Part shown: piece after piece, positions 7,860 through 15,639 of the stretch
Numbering within the stretch: the stretch's first letter is position 1
Layout of the letters: every line of letters starts with the position of its first letter
Assembly (NCBI GenBank): GCA_937930845.1
Contig: CALHBJ010000010.1
Span: 62,001-126,000, forward strand
Direction: 5' to 3'
DNA: 64,000 nt
DNA from: an uncultured Rhizobiaceae group bacterium
GTDB taxonomy: Bacteria; Pseudomonadota; Alphaproteobacteria; Rhizobiales; Rhizobiaceae
The notes under the pieces: generated by a model
Told to the model about the DNA's origin: nothing
The model's input: the letters and a program-made list of their open reading frames with translations, nothing else
Database searches by the model: none
Made by a program: the position numbers and the translations under genes

Positions 7860-9233
7860 TCAGGCGGTCAGATCCGCCTGCGCTTTATCCAAAGCAATCT
7901 TTACGATTTCCGCCGCCTCATCAATGGTATCTTCCGTCCAGGTCAACGGCGGAGACAAGATCATCGTATCACCGACAGCCCGCATCATCATACCGTTATT
8001 GATAGAATGATCCCGCACCAGCGCCGCGGCACTGCCTGCAGGTTCAAACCGCTCACGTGTTTCCCGGTCTTTCACAATTTCGATAGCAGCCAACAGGCCA
8101 AAACCGCGCACATCTCCCACCAGCGGGTGATCGCCAATCGTTTCCTGCAATTTGCTCACAAGATATGGCCCGGTCGTTTCGCGCACCCGCTCCACCAGTC
8201 CCTCACGCTCAATGATGTCAATATTGGCCAGCGCAACGGCACAGGCAACCGGATGGCCGGAATAGGTATAGCCGTGATAATATTCGCCATGGCTGGCAAG
8301 GGTCGTCGCAATGCGGTCTCCCACCAGAACCGCAGATAAGGGCTGATATCCCGATGTAATGGCCTTGGCCACCGTGATCGTGTCCGGCTTGATGCCCATG
8401 CTTTCACAGGCGAACCACGTCCCCGTTCGGCCAAAACCGGTGATCACCTCGTCCACCATCAGCAGCACGTCATACTTGTTACAAATGCGCTGAATCTCTG
8501 CCCAGTAATTTGCGGGCGGAATTTTTACGCCGCCTGCCCCCTGGATCGGCTCGCCCACAAAGGCAGCTACATTTTCTGGCCCCGCCTGTAAAATAGCATT
8601 TTCAACAGCTTGTGCTGCGCGCAGTCCGAAGGCTTCATCACTCTCATCCGCCTCAGCAAGTTCAAACGCATAGGGCGCCATCACATGCACGAAGCCGGGA
8701 AGCATGGGCCCAAGCTGCGAATGCATGGCCCCCATTCCCCCCATCGATGTGGCAGCAATCGTTGAGCCATGATAGGCATCGTGCCGCGAAATGATGATGT
8801 GTTTCTCAGGCTTGCCCTCCAGCGCCCAATAATGCCGCACAGTACGAATCGCCGTATCATTGGATTCCGAGCCGGACGCACCGTAAAATACCTGATTGAT
8901 GTGGGCAGGTGCCAGTTCAGCGATGCGCTTGGATAGCAGAGCCACCGCCGGATGCGTGGTTTTGAAAAACGTGTTGTAATAGGCCAGTTCACGCATCTGA
9001 TCATAGGCGGCCTTGGCCAGTTCTTCACGGCCATATCCCACATTCACGCACCAAAGACCGGCCATTCCATCGAGAATGCGATTGCCTTCACTGTCATAAA
9101 TGTAATTGCCGTCCGCCGTGGTCACGACCCGCACACCGGCGGCGCGCAATTCATCATGATCAGTAAACGGGTGCAAATGGTGGGCGTTATCGATTGCCTG
9201 CAATTGGGCGGTGGAGAAATTTTTGTAAGCCAT
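7860..9233 (-). CDS. Class III aminotransferase (omega-amino acid:pyruvate type)
   Basis: PLP enzyme of about 457 residues. Conserved segments are HPFTDHDELRAAGVRVV near the start, GMAGLWCVNVGYGREELAKAA, YGASGSESNDTAIRTVRHYW, the Asp-containing LLMVDEVITGFGRTGTWF, the PLP lysine in DTITVAKAITSGYQPLSAV and YYHGYTYSGHPVACAVALANI. The pattern fits omega-transaminases acting on beta-alanine, GABA, taurine or putrescine; substrate cannot be read from sequence. The ATG at 9233 (MAYKNFSTAQLQAIDN) is preferred over the longer in-frame start at 9266. It lies 56 bases upstream of the acyl-CoA dehydrogenase gene on the same strand, so it may be cotranscribed with valine catabolism genes. Confidence 0.9.
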   Translation of the reverse strand: MAYKNFSTAQLQAIDNAHHLHPFTDHDELRAAGVRVVTTADGNYIYDSEGNRILDGMAGLWCVNVGYGREELAKAAYDQMRELAYYNTFFKTTHPAVALLSKRIAELAPAHINQVFYGASGSESNDTAIRTVRHYWALEGKPEKHIIISRHDAYHGSTIAATSMGGMGAMHSQLGPMLPGFVHVMAPYAFELAEADESDEAFGLRAAQAVENAILQAGPENVAAFVGEPIQGAGGVKIPPANYWAEIQRICNKYDVLLMVDEVITGFGRTGTWFACESMGIKPDTITVAKAITSGYQPLSAVLVGDRIATTLASHGEYYHGYTYSGHPVACAVALANIDIIEREGLVERVRETTGPYLVSKLQETIGDHPLVGDVRGFGLLAAIEIVKDRETRERFEPAGSAAALVRDHSINNGMMMRAVGDTMILSPPLTWTEDTIDEAAEIVKIALDKAQADLTA

Positions 9234-9422
9234 ATTCGGGTTCCAGACTGCTTCAAACCAGGACAATTACACTGTCCCGCCAATAGATGGGGTGGGTTCA
9301 GATGCCAGTTGGACGGGGCGGCGAATAGCCAATGCGCGCGCATAATTGCAGCAAAATGCTGTGGCGGCTCACCGAAGAATCGGTTGTTTCAAGATTAAGA
9401 CATGCAAACATCATGGGGCATA

Positions 9423-10184
9423 TTACAGCGGTTGTGCCGCCCCCCGGTCAACCTGTTCCCGCTGTTCGTAAAGAGTTTCCAGAAAACTCCACAGTTCCGC
9501 CTTCAGTTCAAACGGAAATTGCGAATAACCATCAGCCACGAATATATCAAAATGGAAGTCCACATGTTCCAACATGCCCAGGGCAACGGGTGACAGGTCC
9601 GGCAAAATGATTTCACGATCAACCCGCATTTCTGCATATAGTTTTGCCGCTTCCGGCTGTTCCAAAGCATCGCCCACAGCCGCATTGCGCACGACAACAA
9701 ACCGCGTATCACGCAGGCTTTTGTGAATGTCCCGTGCGGCCTGGATGGAGGATAATTCCCGGTCGATCACAAAAAAGATGGTCACATCCAGCGCCGCTTC
9801 GCGGGCACCCTGTTCAAACCCTGTATCGCGGTAAATATCAAAAAACTTCGAATGGTGGCGAGCCACCAGATCAATGATATAGGCCTCACCTTTCGAGTTC
9901 AGCATACCATCAAATATCTTCACCTGATCGGTCGTCCGGTTCAGATCGACAATCTGGCTGGTGTTTTCAAAATGGGCCGCCAGGCCACCGGCAGGGAAAT
10001 CCGTATCAAAAATCTGTGGCGCATCACCGCGCCGCAGCGTCAGCAAATCCGCCATCAATTTCGAAAACAGCGTTTTGCCATTGCGCGCGCAATCGGACGT
10101 CACAATGGCGACGCTGGACAGCGTCTGATCAATCTCGGCAAGCGTTGCCACGCTTGAAGGATGATTTGCCGAACCTGCCGTCAA
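9423..10184 (-). CDS. ParA-like P-loop ATPase, degenerate paralogue
   Basis: A 253-residue protein related to the upstream ParA-like gene. It keeps GKT in a divergent P-loop (AIVTSDCARNGKTLFSK), a switch-like IFDTDFPAGG, and the segment QIVDLNRTTDQVKIFDGML, which parallels EIIDLSNVADQMKILDTM of its neighbour. The usual ParA signature KGGxGKT is lost. The start is a TTG at 10184 with a strong GGAGGG seven bases ahead; nearby ATG/GTG triplets run into a stop after two codons. It lies 22 bases behind the first ParA-like gene. No ParB or partition site is visible. Role unknown; cargo positioning or a regulatory switch are possibilities. Confidence 0.7.
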   Translation of the reverse strand: MTAGSANHPSSVATLAEIDQTLSSVAIVTSDCARNGKTLFSKLMADLLTLRRGDAPQIFDTDFPAGGLAAHFENTSQIVDLNRTTDQVKIFDGMLNSKGEAYIIDLVARHHSKFFDIYRDTGFEQGAREAALDVTIFFVIDRELSSIQAARDIHKSLRDTRFVVVRNAAVGDALEQPEAAKLYAEMRVDREIILPDLSPVALGMLEHVDFHFDIFVADGYSQFPFELKAELWSFLETLYEQREQVDRGAAQPL

Positions 10185-10206
10185 ATCATCACCCTCCGTT
10201 CCCGGC

Positions 10207-10956
10207 TTATTTGCCGCCGGCGGCGGCCCGCTTCTCGGCCATTATGTTTTTCACCATGTCCAGCTGTTCGATCTGGGCATCAATGTCCGACATCCATTTG
10301 CGCACATAGCCGCGCAGCACAAAGGAAAAATCAGCGCCTTCGCCGTCAGCCGACTTATTGGCCACAAAATCCGAAAAGGTCACACCAGCAAGGTCTACCT
10401 GTTCATAGGCCATTTCATTGAGCTTCGGCACTTCAATCTCGCGGGCATTGGGCAGCCGGGCAAAATATTTCGAATATGTGGCCTCGTCCCATTCAAAGAA
10501 ATTGGTTTCATTGATGAAGTTACGCGCCACCACATAGCCAAGACCATTGGTGTATTTGGCAACTTCATTCATTTCATCAAGCGAAGCGATAGAGGGGCCA
10601 ACAACATGCAACAGGCCCATATCGAACACGCCATCGCGCGCCGCCTGCAAGACACCAATTTTCTCAAAAATCTCCAGCGCATTCGACAGATTGCCCGCTT
10701 TCAGATCGACCACAGTGACCGTCTCAGAAACCTTATCCATCGTATCGAGAATTTTCATCTGATCAGCCACATTGGACAAATCAATAATCTCAGCTTTGCC
10801 GGGATAAAACCGTTTGAGCGTGCCGCGGGGATTCTCCGTATCGAAAGCGCGGGCAAGCACATTGTTGCGCTCCAGATAATCAAGCAATGCTCGTGAAAGG
10901 GTGGTCTTGCCAACGCCGCCTTTGTCTGCACCGACAAGAATTACTGTATGCTTCAT
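10207..10956 (-). CDS. ParA/MinD-like ATPase
   Basis: About 249 residues starting MKHTVILVGADKGGVGKTTLSR, a canonical deviant Walker A (KGGVGKT) of the ParA/MinD group. AFDTENPRGTLKRF probably corresponds to the A'/switch region and VVDLKAGNLSNALEIFE to Walker B. The rest (FINETNFFEWDEATYSKYF) is not familiar. It forms a two-gene unit with the following degenerate paralogue and no ParB is present, so this is not an ordinary chromosome-partition locus. The start at 10956 gives the P-loop 10 residues in, as usual; a longer in-frame start at 11004 is less likely. Confidence 0.8.
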   Translation of the reverse strand: MKHTVILVGADKGGVGKTTLSRALLDYLERNNVLARAFDTENPRGTLKRFYPGKAEIIDLSNVADQMKILDTMDKVSETVTVVDLKAGNLSNALEIFEKIGVLQAARDGVFDMGLLHVVGPSIASLDEMNEVAKYTNGLGYVVARNFINETNFFEWDEATYSKYFARLPNAREIEVPKLNEMAYEQVDLAGVTFSDFVANKSADGEGADFSFVLRGYVRKWMSDIDAQIEQLDMVKNIMAEKRAAAGGK

Positions 10957-11066
10957 GATCCAACCTTTTTCACCGCTGGCTTTCAGTTGAATTCCACTTA
11001 TCAAGAAACCTTCAGCTTCACAACGCGCGTTTTCACCAATTCAGTCACACCAAAAAGGACGCCCCC

Positions 11067-11342
11067 ATGCAATCCGATACGGAAATTAGGCAAAAAATTA
11101 TTGAACTCACCGCCGCAGCCGGCCCGACCAAATCAATCTGCCCGTCCGAAGTTGCCCGCGACATGGTCGGCAAAGACGAAAAACAATGGCGACAATTGAT
11201 GAAACCAATTCGTGCCGCTGCCGTGGCTTTGGCCCGCGAACAGGAAATCAACATCACTCGAAAGGGCAAAATCGTGGACCCGAATGATTTCAAGGGTGTT
11301 TATCGTCTAAAATGCCCGCCAAAAGCCGATTCCAACGTCTAA
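11067..11342 (+). CDS. DUF3253 domain protein (small winged-helix-like)
   Basis: A 91-residue soluble protein. The blocks KSICPSEVARDMVGKDEKQW, MKPIRAAAVALAREQEI and TRKGKIVDPNDFKGVYRLK match the DUF3253 family (PF11625 as I recall), which looks like a small winged helix. Its function is not known. It is divergent from the ParA-like pair, with 110 bases between the starts, and stands alone before the repeat protein. Confidence 0.8.
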   Translation: MQSDTEIRQKIIELTAAAGPTKSICPSEVARDMVGKDEKQWRQLMKPIRAAAVALAREQEINITRKGKIVDPNDFKGVYRLKCPPKADSNV

Positions 11343-11460
11343 ATCTCTTAAATGCGTCCCTTGCGCTTCTCCCTGCCCAATTTTTGACATTGCCCCCTGC
11401 GTCAGATTGACTGGTGGTCACACGACTTCACTGAACATCACGGACTTGCGGGAGAAGACC

Positions 11461-12621
11461 ATGAAGACAGCATTGATTGCCGGAATTATGAGCCTGGGAC
11501 TGTTATCTCCCATGGGGTTAACCAGCGCATCGGCCCAAACCATCGAGATTGGTGGCGACAACATGGTCTATGGGGTTCTCAATAATTCCGGATACGACCA
11601 GATCAAGATCACCAAACGCTCCTTCACCATCATTCGCGCAGAAGCCTGCAAGGGCCGCAAGAAATACCGCGTGAAAGTGAGCATATTGGGCAAGATCACG
11701 AGTGCTTCGGAAATTGGCTCATGCCGAAGGGCACAGGCCGGGCTGGATGTGAATGAACTGCGCCGCATCATTCGCCGCGAAGGGTATCGCCGGGTCGATG
11801 TGATCAACGATACACCGCCATTCTACACCGCAGAAGCCTGCCGCGAAGGCCAGCGCTATCGCCTGCGTTTGAACAGTCGTGCACGCATCGAAGCCGCCCG
11901 GCCGGTTGGACGCTGCCGCAGCCAGATCACAAAACAGGGGTTGAAAACTGCTCTGGAAAACAGCGGTTACACCCGCATTGAAATCGGCAGTCTTGAACGC
12001 GCGCCTTATGTTGTAAGAGCCTGTAAGGATGATGATCTGATGGAACTCGCCATCGGTGAGCGCGGCAACATTCGGCGTCAGCAACGCATTGAAGCCTGCC
12101 GCCGGGAGATTGCGCCAAACCGTGTGGCCAGAATTCTCGAACGCGCCGGTTACAACAGGGTCAATATGCTGCGCAGCAACCGCGCCCCCTATCTGGCCGA
12201 AGCCTGCAAAGGCGCTGATTTGATGGAAGTGCGCATCAACCGGTATGGCGATATCGTGCGCGATGAGCGTGTGGGCAGGTGCAATATTGAGATCACCGAG
12301 CAAGACCTGCTGGGCAAGCTTAAAGAAGCGGGCTATTTCGCAGCCAATGTCAGCCGTAATGGCAAACGCTGGCAGGTGGAAGCCTGTCGCGAGGACAATC
12401 AGTATCAATTGATCTACAGCGCATTTGGCAAACAACTGAACGCCCGCCGCCTGGGAAATTGCCGCTCGGCAACCGCACTGGAAATTCTGTCAAACCTCGA
12501 AAAGCGGGGTGCGCGCAACACCCAATTATTCGTGGAAGGCTGTTTCCGCAACAGCCGTTTCCGCTGGTCGTTCGATCGCCTGGGCAACCGGACAGACCGC
12601 CGCAAAGTCGGCAATTGTTAA
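11461..12621 (+). CDS. Secreted protein with six cysteine-paired tandem repeats, unknown function
   Basis: A 386-residue exported protein. The signal peptide MKTALIAGIMSLGLLSPMGL...SASA is probably cut before QTIEIGG. The mature part consists of about six repeats of roughly 50-65 residues. Each starts with a helix ending in a Gly-Tyr-like turn (NNSGYDQI, RREGYRRV, ENSGYTRI, ERAGYNRV, KEAGYFAA, EKRGARNT). An aromatic strand then leads to a first Cys (AEACKG, AEACRE, VRACKD, AEACKG, VEACRE, VEGCFR), and a strand-turn-strand ends at a second Cys (GSCRR, GRCRS, EACRR, GRCNI, GNCRS, GNC at the C-terminus). Two cysteines per repeat suggest one disulfide each. The fold resembles PepSY-like small modules, but I do not recognise the family. 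The start at 11461 has GGGAGAAG upstream. Confidence 0.75.
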   Translation: MKTALIAGIMSLGLLSPMGLTSASAQTIEIGGDNMVYGVLNNSGYDQIKITKRSFTIIRAEACKGRKKYRVKVSILGKITSASEIGSCRRAQAGLDVNELRRIIRREGYRRVDVINDTPPFYTAEACREGQRYRLRLNSRARIEAARPVGRCRSQITKQGLKTALENSGYTRIEIGSLERAPYVVRACKDDDLMELAIGERGNIRRQQRIEACRREIAPNRVARILERAGYNRVNMLRSNRAPYLAEACKGADLMEVRINRYGDIVRDERVGRCNIEITEQDLLGKLKEAGYFAANVSRNGKRWQVEACREDNQYQLIYSAFGKQLNARRLGNCRSATALEILSNLEKRGARNTQLFVEGCFRNSRFRWSFDRLGNRTDRRKVGNC

Positions 12622-12626
12622 CCTGT

Positions 12627-13775
12627 TCAGGCAGCCAGCGTTAGTTCCGCAAGATATTTCGGATCACTTTCGCTGGCGTCCCGCGCCGTTGATTCCAGCA
12701 TGGCAATATTGGCATCGGCAACCATGTCGCTGGCCAGTCTTTCCACGCCAATGGCCTGCTTTTCATCGTCTGTGAGAGCGAAATCATAGCCACATTGGGC
12801 GGCCAGGTCTGTCAGGATGGGTCTTATGTCCTGGCCGGATTTTCCACCCAACAATTCACCAACACGGTCAAACGCCCGTGGATTGCCTTCCATCGCCCAG
12901 TCCAGCGTTGCCATTAATGCAACGGAAACCGCCCTGCCATGGGGCACTCCGGCAATTGACCCCAGCGCATGGCCAATATTGTGCGCCACAGCACAGCCGG
13001 TATTGGCAATGGCCAATCCGCCATAGGCGGCCGCCTGCATCATCCCCGCCCGGGCAGAAATATTGCTGCCATCGGCAACGGCATCAGCCAGATGTGCAAT
13101 CGCGTGGCGAATGCCCGTTTCAGCAAGGACATGGCTTTGGGCATAGCCAAATCGGTTCGTGCGCGACTCAATGGAATGAACCAAGGCGTCCATGCCGGTA
13201 AAAAATGTCCAGAAAGCGGGCAACCCGACAGTCAATTCCGGGTCCATCAGCGCCATATCGGCAATCAACGCAGGCGACCAGAACCAGTTTTTCACCCCAT
13301 CGGGTTGGGAAATTATGCAGGTGGGCGTTGTTTCTGCCCCGGTTCCTGCCGTGGTTGGCATGGCGATCATGGCCGTCTGGCGATAGAGAAAATCCGTCGC
13401 GCTCAGTCGGTAAGGTTCGCATGCAGCCCCCGTTTGAACCAGTGCAGCCACAAGCTTGGCCGTATCCAACGCAGAACCGCCGCCTAGACCAACAACACAA
13501 TTGATCTGCTCATCTGCGCCTAAAGCAGTTGCAGCATTGACCGCACTCTCTTTTGGGTCGCTGGTCAGATCGTCAAACTGCACAACCTGGTGGCCGCCTT
13601 CGCTAATGGCATCTGCGACACGCCCTGCATGTCCAAACTCGTTCATCGCCTTGTCGCACACCAAAAGCACACGCGAAGCCGCGCCTGAAATCTCGGTGAC
13701 ATATTGACCCGTTCGGCCCGCCCCGCCCGCATCAAGCACCAGTGAGGGCTGTTTCATCAGTTTGAAGTCGACCAT
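12627..13775 (-). CDS. Iron-containing alcohol dehydrogenase
   Basis: A 382-residue group III alcohol dehydrogenase. It has VVGLGGGSALDTAKLVAAL (NAD-binding GGGS), the PTTAGTGAET loop, and the metal ligands in FFTGMDALVHSIES, VAHNIGHALGS and GVPHGRAVS. The substrate is unknown. The gene is divergent from the first MttB-family gene with 233 bases between the starts, so it may oxidise an alcohol or handle formaldehyde from the same osmolyte pathway (inference). It converges tail to tail with the repeat-protein gene (5 bases between stops). Confidence 0.9.
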   Translation of the reverse strand: MVDFKLMKQPSLVLDAGGAGRTGQYVTEISGAASRVLLVCDKAMNEFGHAGRVADAISEGGHQVVQFDDLTSDPKESAVNAATALGADEQINCVVGLGGGSALDTAKLVAALVQTGAACEPYRLSATDFLYRQTAMIAMPTTAGTGAETTPTCIISQPDGVKNWFWSPALIADMALMDPELTVGLPAFWTFFTGMDALVHSIESRTNRFGYAQSHVLAETGIRHAIAHLADAVADGSNISARAGMMQAAAYGGLAIANTGCAVAHNIGHALGSIAGVPHGRAVSVALMATLDWAMEGNPRAFDRVGELLGGKSGQDIRPILTDLAAQCGYDFALTDDEKQAIGVERLASDMVADANIAMLESTARDASESDPKYLAELTLAA

Positions 13776-14008
13776 TTCAATGCTTTCAGGAATCGAACAA
13801 TTTAGCCGACAATCTCAATTGCGTTTCAAATTGCCAATCCAGAAAATCCGACATTCCGCAGACAAAATTCGCAAATCTGACAATTCTTATGCAAAATGTC
13901 GTTTTTCCGTTGTCCCGTGTCGTGCCCGCATTTGCGCCAGAACAGGGGAATTTCACTATTGAGAGATCCAGGACATGTCTGACCTGGAAACCTGGAAAGA
14001 ACAGTCAC
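13776..14008. promoter_or_regulatory. Divergent promoter region between alcohol dehydrogenase and MttB gene, with GACA repeats
   Basis: AT-richer intergenic stretch with repeated GACA-type words: CGACAAT (13808-13814), CGACATT (13849-13855), TGACAAT (13878-13884) and an inverted copy AATGTCG (13895-13901). CGACATT and AATGTCG form an inverted pair about 46 bases apart. This may be an operator array for both genes. No promoter consensus is clear enough to place. Confidence 0.3.
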
Positions 14009-15571
14009 GTGAGCGAAACCGAAAATACGCCCGCCCCAGCCCGCAGATCCCGCAGCGGCGGACGCCAGGGCAATTCCCGGCGCGGTGGCCCTGCGATCCG
14101 CCAATCGGACTGGCGCATTCCCGTTAATATTGACCGTCCAACGGAACCCGTGGACGCCGAGGGCGTTGAACGCATCCACGACGCCACCATGCGTATTCTC
14201 GAAGAAATCGGTATCGAGTTTCTAAATACAGAAGCGATTGACGTGTTGCAAAAACACGGCTGCACCATCAACGGCACCAATGTGCGCATGGGCCGCGACT
14301 TTATGATGGAGAAGATTGCACTGGCACCAGACCAGTTCACGCTCACCCCGCGCAATACAGACAGGCAATTGACGATTGGCGGGCGCAATATTGTGTTCGG
14401 CAATGTCTCAAGCCCGCCAAATTGTTCCGATCTCGATACGGGTCGGCGCACCGGCACCCATGTGGATTATCAAAATTTCATCAAACTGACCCAGCACTTC
14501 AACTGCATTCATTTCGCCGGCGGCTATCCGGTGGAGCCGATGGATATCCACCCCTCCATACGACATCTGGATTGTCTCTACGACAAGCTCACCCTCACCG
14601 ATAAGGTCGTTCACGCCTATTCACTGGGCAAAGAGCGTGTGGAAGACGTCATGGAGATGACCCGCATCGCAGGTGGCCTCACCCACGACGAATTTGACGC
14701 CACGCCGCGCATGTACACCAACATAAATTCAACATCGCCACTCAAACACGACGAGCCGATGTTGGATGGGTTGATGCGGCTGGCCCGGCGCGGACAGCCC
14801 ACCATCGTCACACCATTCACGCTTGCTGGGGCCATGGCTCCGGTCACCATGGTGGGCGCGGTCACCCAATCCCTGGCGGAAGGTCTGGCTGCGATTGTAC
14901 TGGCCCAATGCATCAAGCCAGGCGTGGCCGCCGCAATCGGCACCTTCACCTCAAATGTGGATATGAAAACCGGCGCGCCCGCGTTCGGCACACCAGATTA
15001 TGTGCGCGCCACCCAGATCACCGGTCAGATGGCGCGCTTCTACGGATTGCCCATGCGCTCGTCGGGTGTATGCGCCGCAAATGTGCCCGATGGCCAGAGC
15101 ATGTGGGAATATATGTTCTCCATGTGGGCGGCGGTCACGTCCGGCACCAATGTCGTCTACCATGCCGCAGGGTGGCTCGAAGGTGGCCTGTGCGCATCTT
15201 ATGAAAAATTCATCATGGATTGCGAAGTGCTGCAAAACTTTCAGGCCTATTTCGCCGAAACAGTCGTCAATGACGACACACTTGCCATCGAGGCCATCAG
15301 GGAAGTCGGCCCCAACGGCCATTTCTTCGGCATCCAGCACACCCAGGACCGATACGAGACCGCATTCTATTCGCCGTTCTTGTCCGACTGGAGCAATTTC
15401 GAAAACTGGCGCGACAAGGGCGCGGTGTGGACACCGGAACGTGCCAACAAGATTTACAAACAGATCATCAAAGAATTTGAAGCGCCACCCATGGATGACG
15501 CCATCAAAGAAGAACTCGCTGCCTTCGTTGCCAAACGCAAAGAAGAGGGCGGCGCACCCACGGATTTTTGA
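14009..15571 (+). CDS. MttB-family (non-pyrrolysine) corrinoid methyltransferase 1
   Basis: COG5598 trimethylamine/glycine-betaine methyltransferase family, about 520 residues, TIM-barrel. Family blocks include IHDATMRILEEIGIEF, MAPVTMVGAVTQSLAEGLAA, GTFTSNVDMKTGAPAFGTP, the YHAAGWLEGGL motif and GHFFGIQHTQDRYETAF. There is no in-frame amber codon, so it is not a pyrrolysine-type trimethylamine enzyme; relatives act on glycine betaine, carnitine, proline betaine or similar. The start is taken as the GTG at 14009 after GGAAAGA, giving VSETEN and then an Arg/Gly-rich tag (residues 11-27, PARRSRSGGRQGNSRRGG region) similar in style to the start of the second MttB. An in-frame ATG at 13889 would add 40 residues of unlikely sequence. 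A flavoprotein gene follows 68 bases later. Confidence 0.9.
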   Translation: MSETENTPAPARRSRSGGRQGNSRRGGPAIRQSDWRIPVNIDRPTEPVDAEGVERIHDATMRILEEIGIEFLNTEAIDVLQKHGCTINGTNVRMGRDFMMEKIALAPDQFTLTPRNTDRQLTIGGRNIVFGNVSSPPNCSDLDTGRRTGTHVDYQNFIKLTQHFNCIHFAGGYPVEPMDIHPSIRHLDCLYDKLTLTDKVVHAYSLGKERVEDVMEMTRIAGGLTHDEFDATPRMYTNINSTSPLKHDEPMLDGLMRLARRGQPTIVTPFTLAGAMAPVTMVGAVTQSLAEGLAAIVLAQCIKPGVAAAIGTFTSNVDMKTGAPAFGTPDYVRATQITGQMARFYGLPMRSSGVCAANVPDGQSMWEYMFSMWAAVTSGTNVVYHAAGWLEGGLCASYEKFIMDCEVLQNFQAYFAETVVNDDTLAIEAIREVGPNGHFFGIQHTQDRYETAFYSPFLSDWSNFENWRDKGAVWTPERANKIYKQIIKEFEAPPMDDAIKEELAAFVAKRKEEGGAPTDF

Positions 15572-15639
15572 GCAATGGTCTGCTCAGTTATGAATAACCA
15601 AAACCCAAGCAGATGCCGCAAACTACGGAAAGAACAAAG

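Noticed and set aside
11719-12435. Minus-strand frame of 238 codons opposite the repeat protein
   Set aside because: The plus strand has a signal peptide, a good ribosome binding site and internal repeats; the antisense frame only mirrors those repeats.
13975-14200. ATG at 13975 giving MSDLETWKEQSRERNRKY as a start for MttB 1
   Set aside because: It is in a different frame from the methyltransferase body and soon becomes Pro/Arg-rich shadow sequence; the in-frame GTG at 14009 with GGAAAGA fits better.
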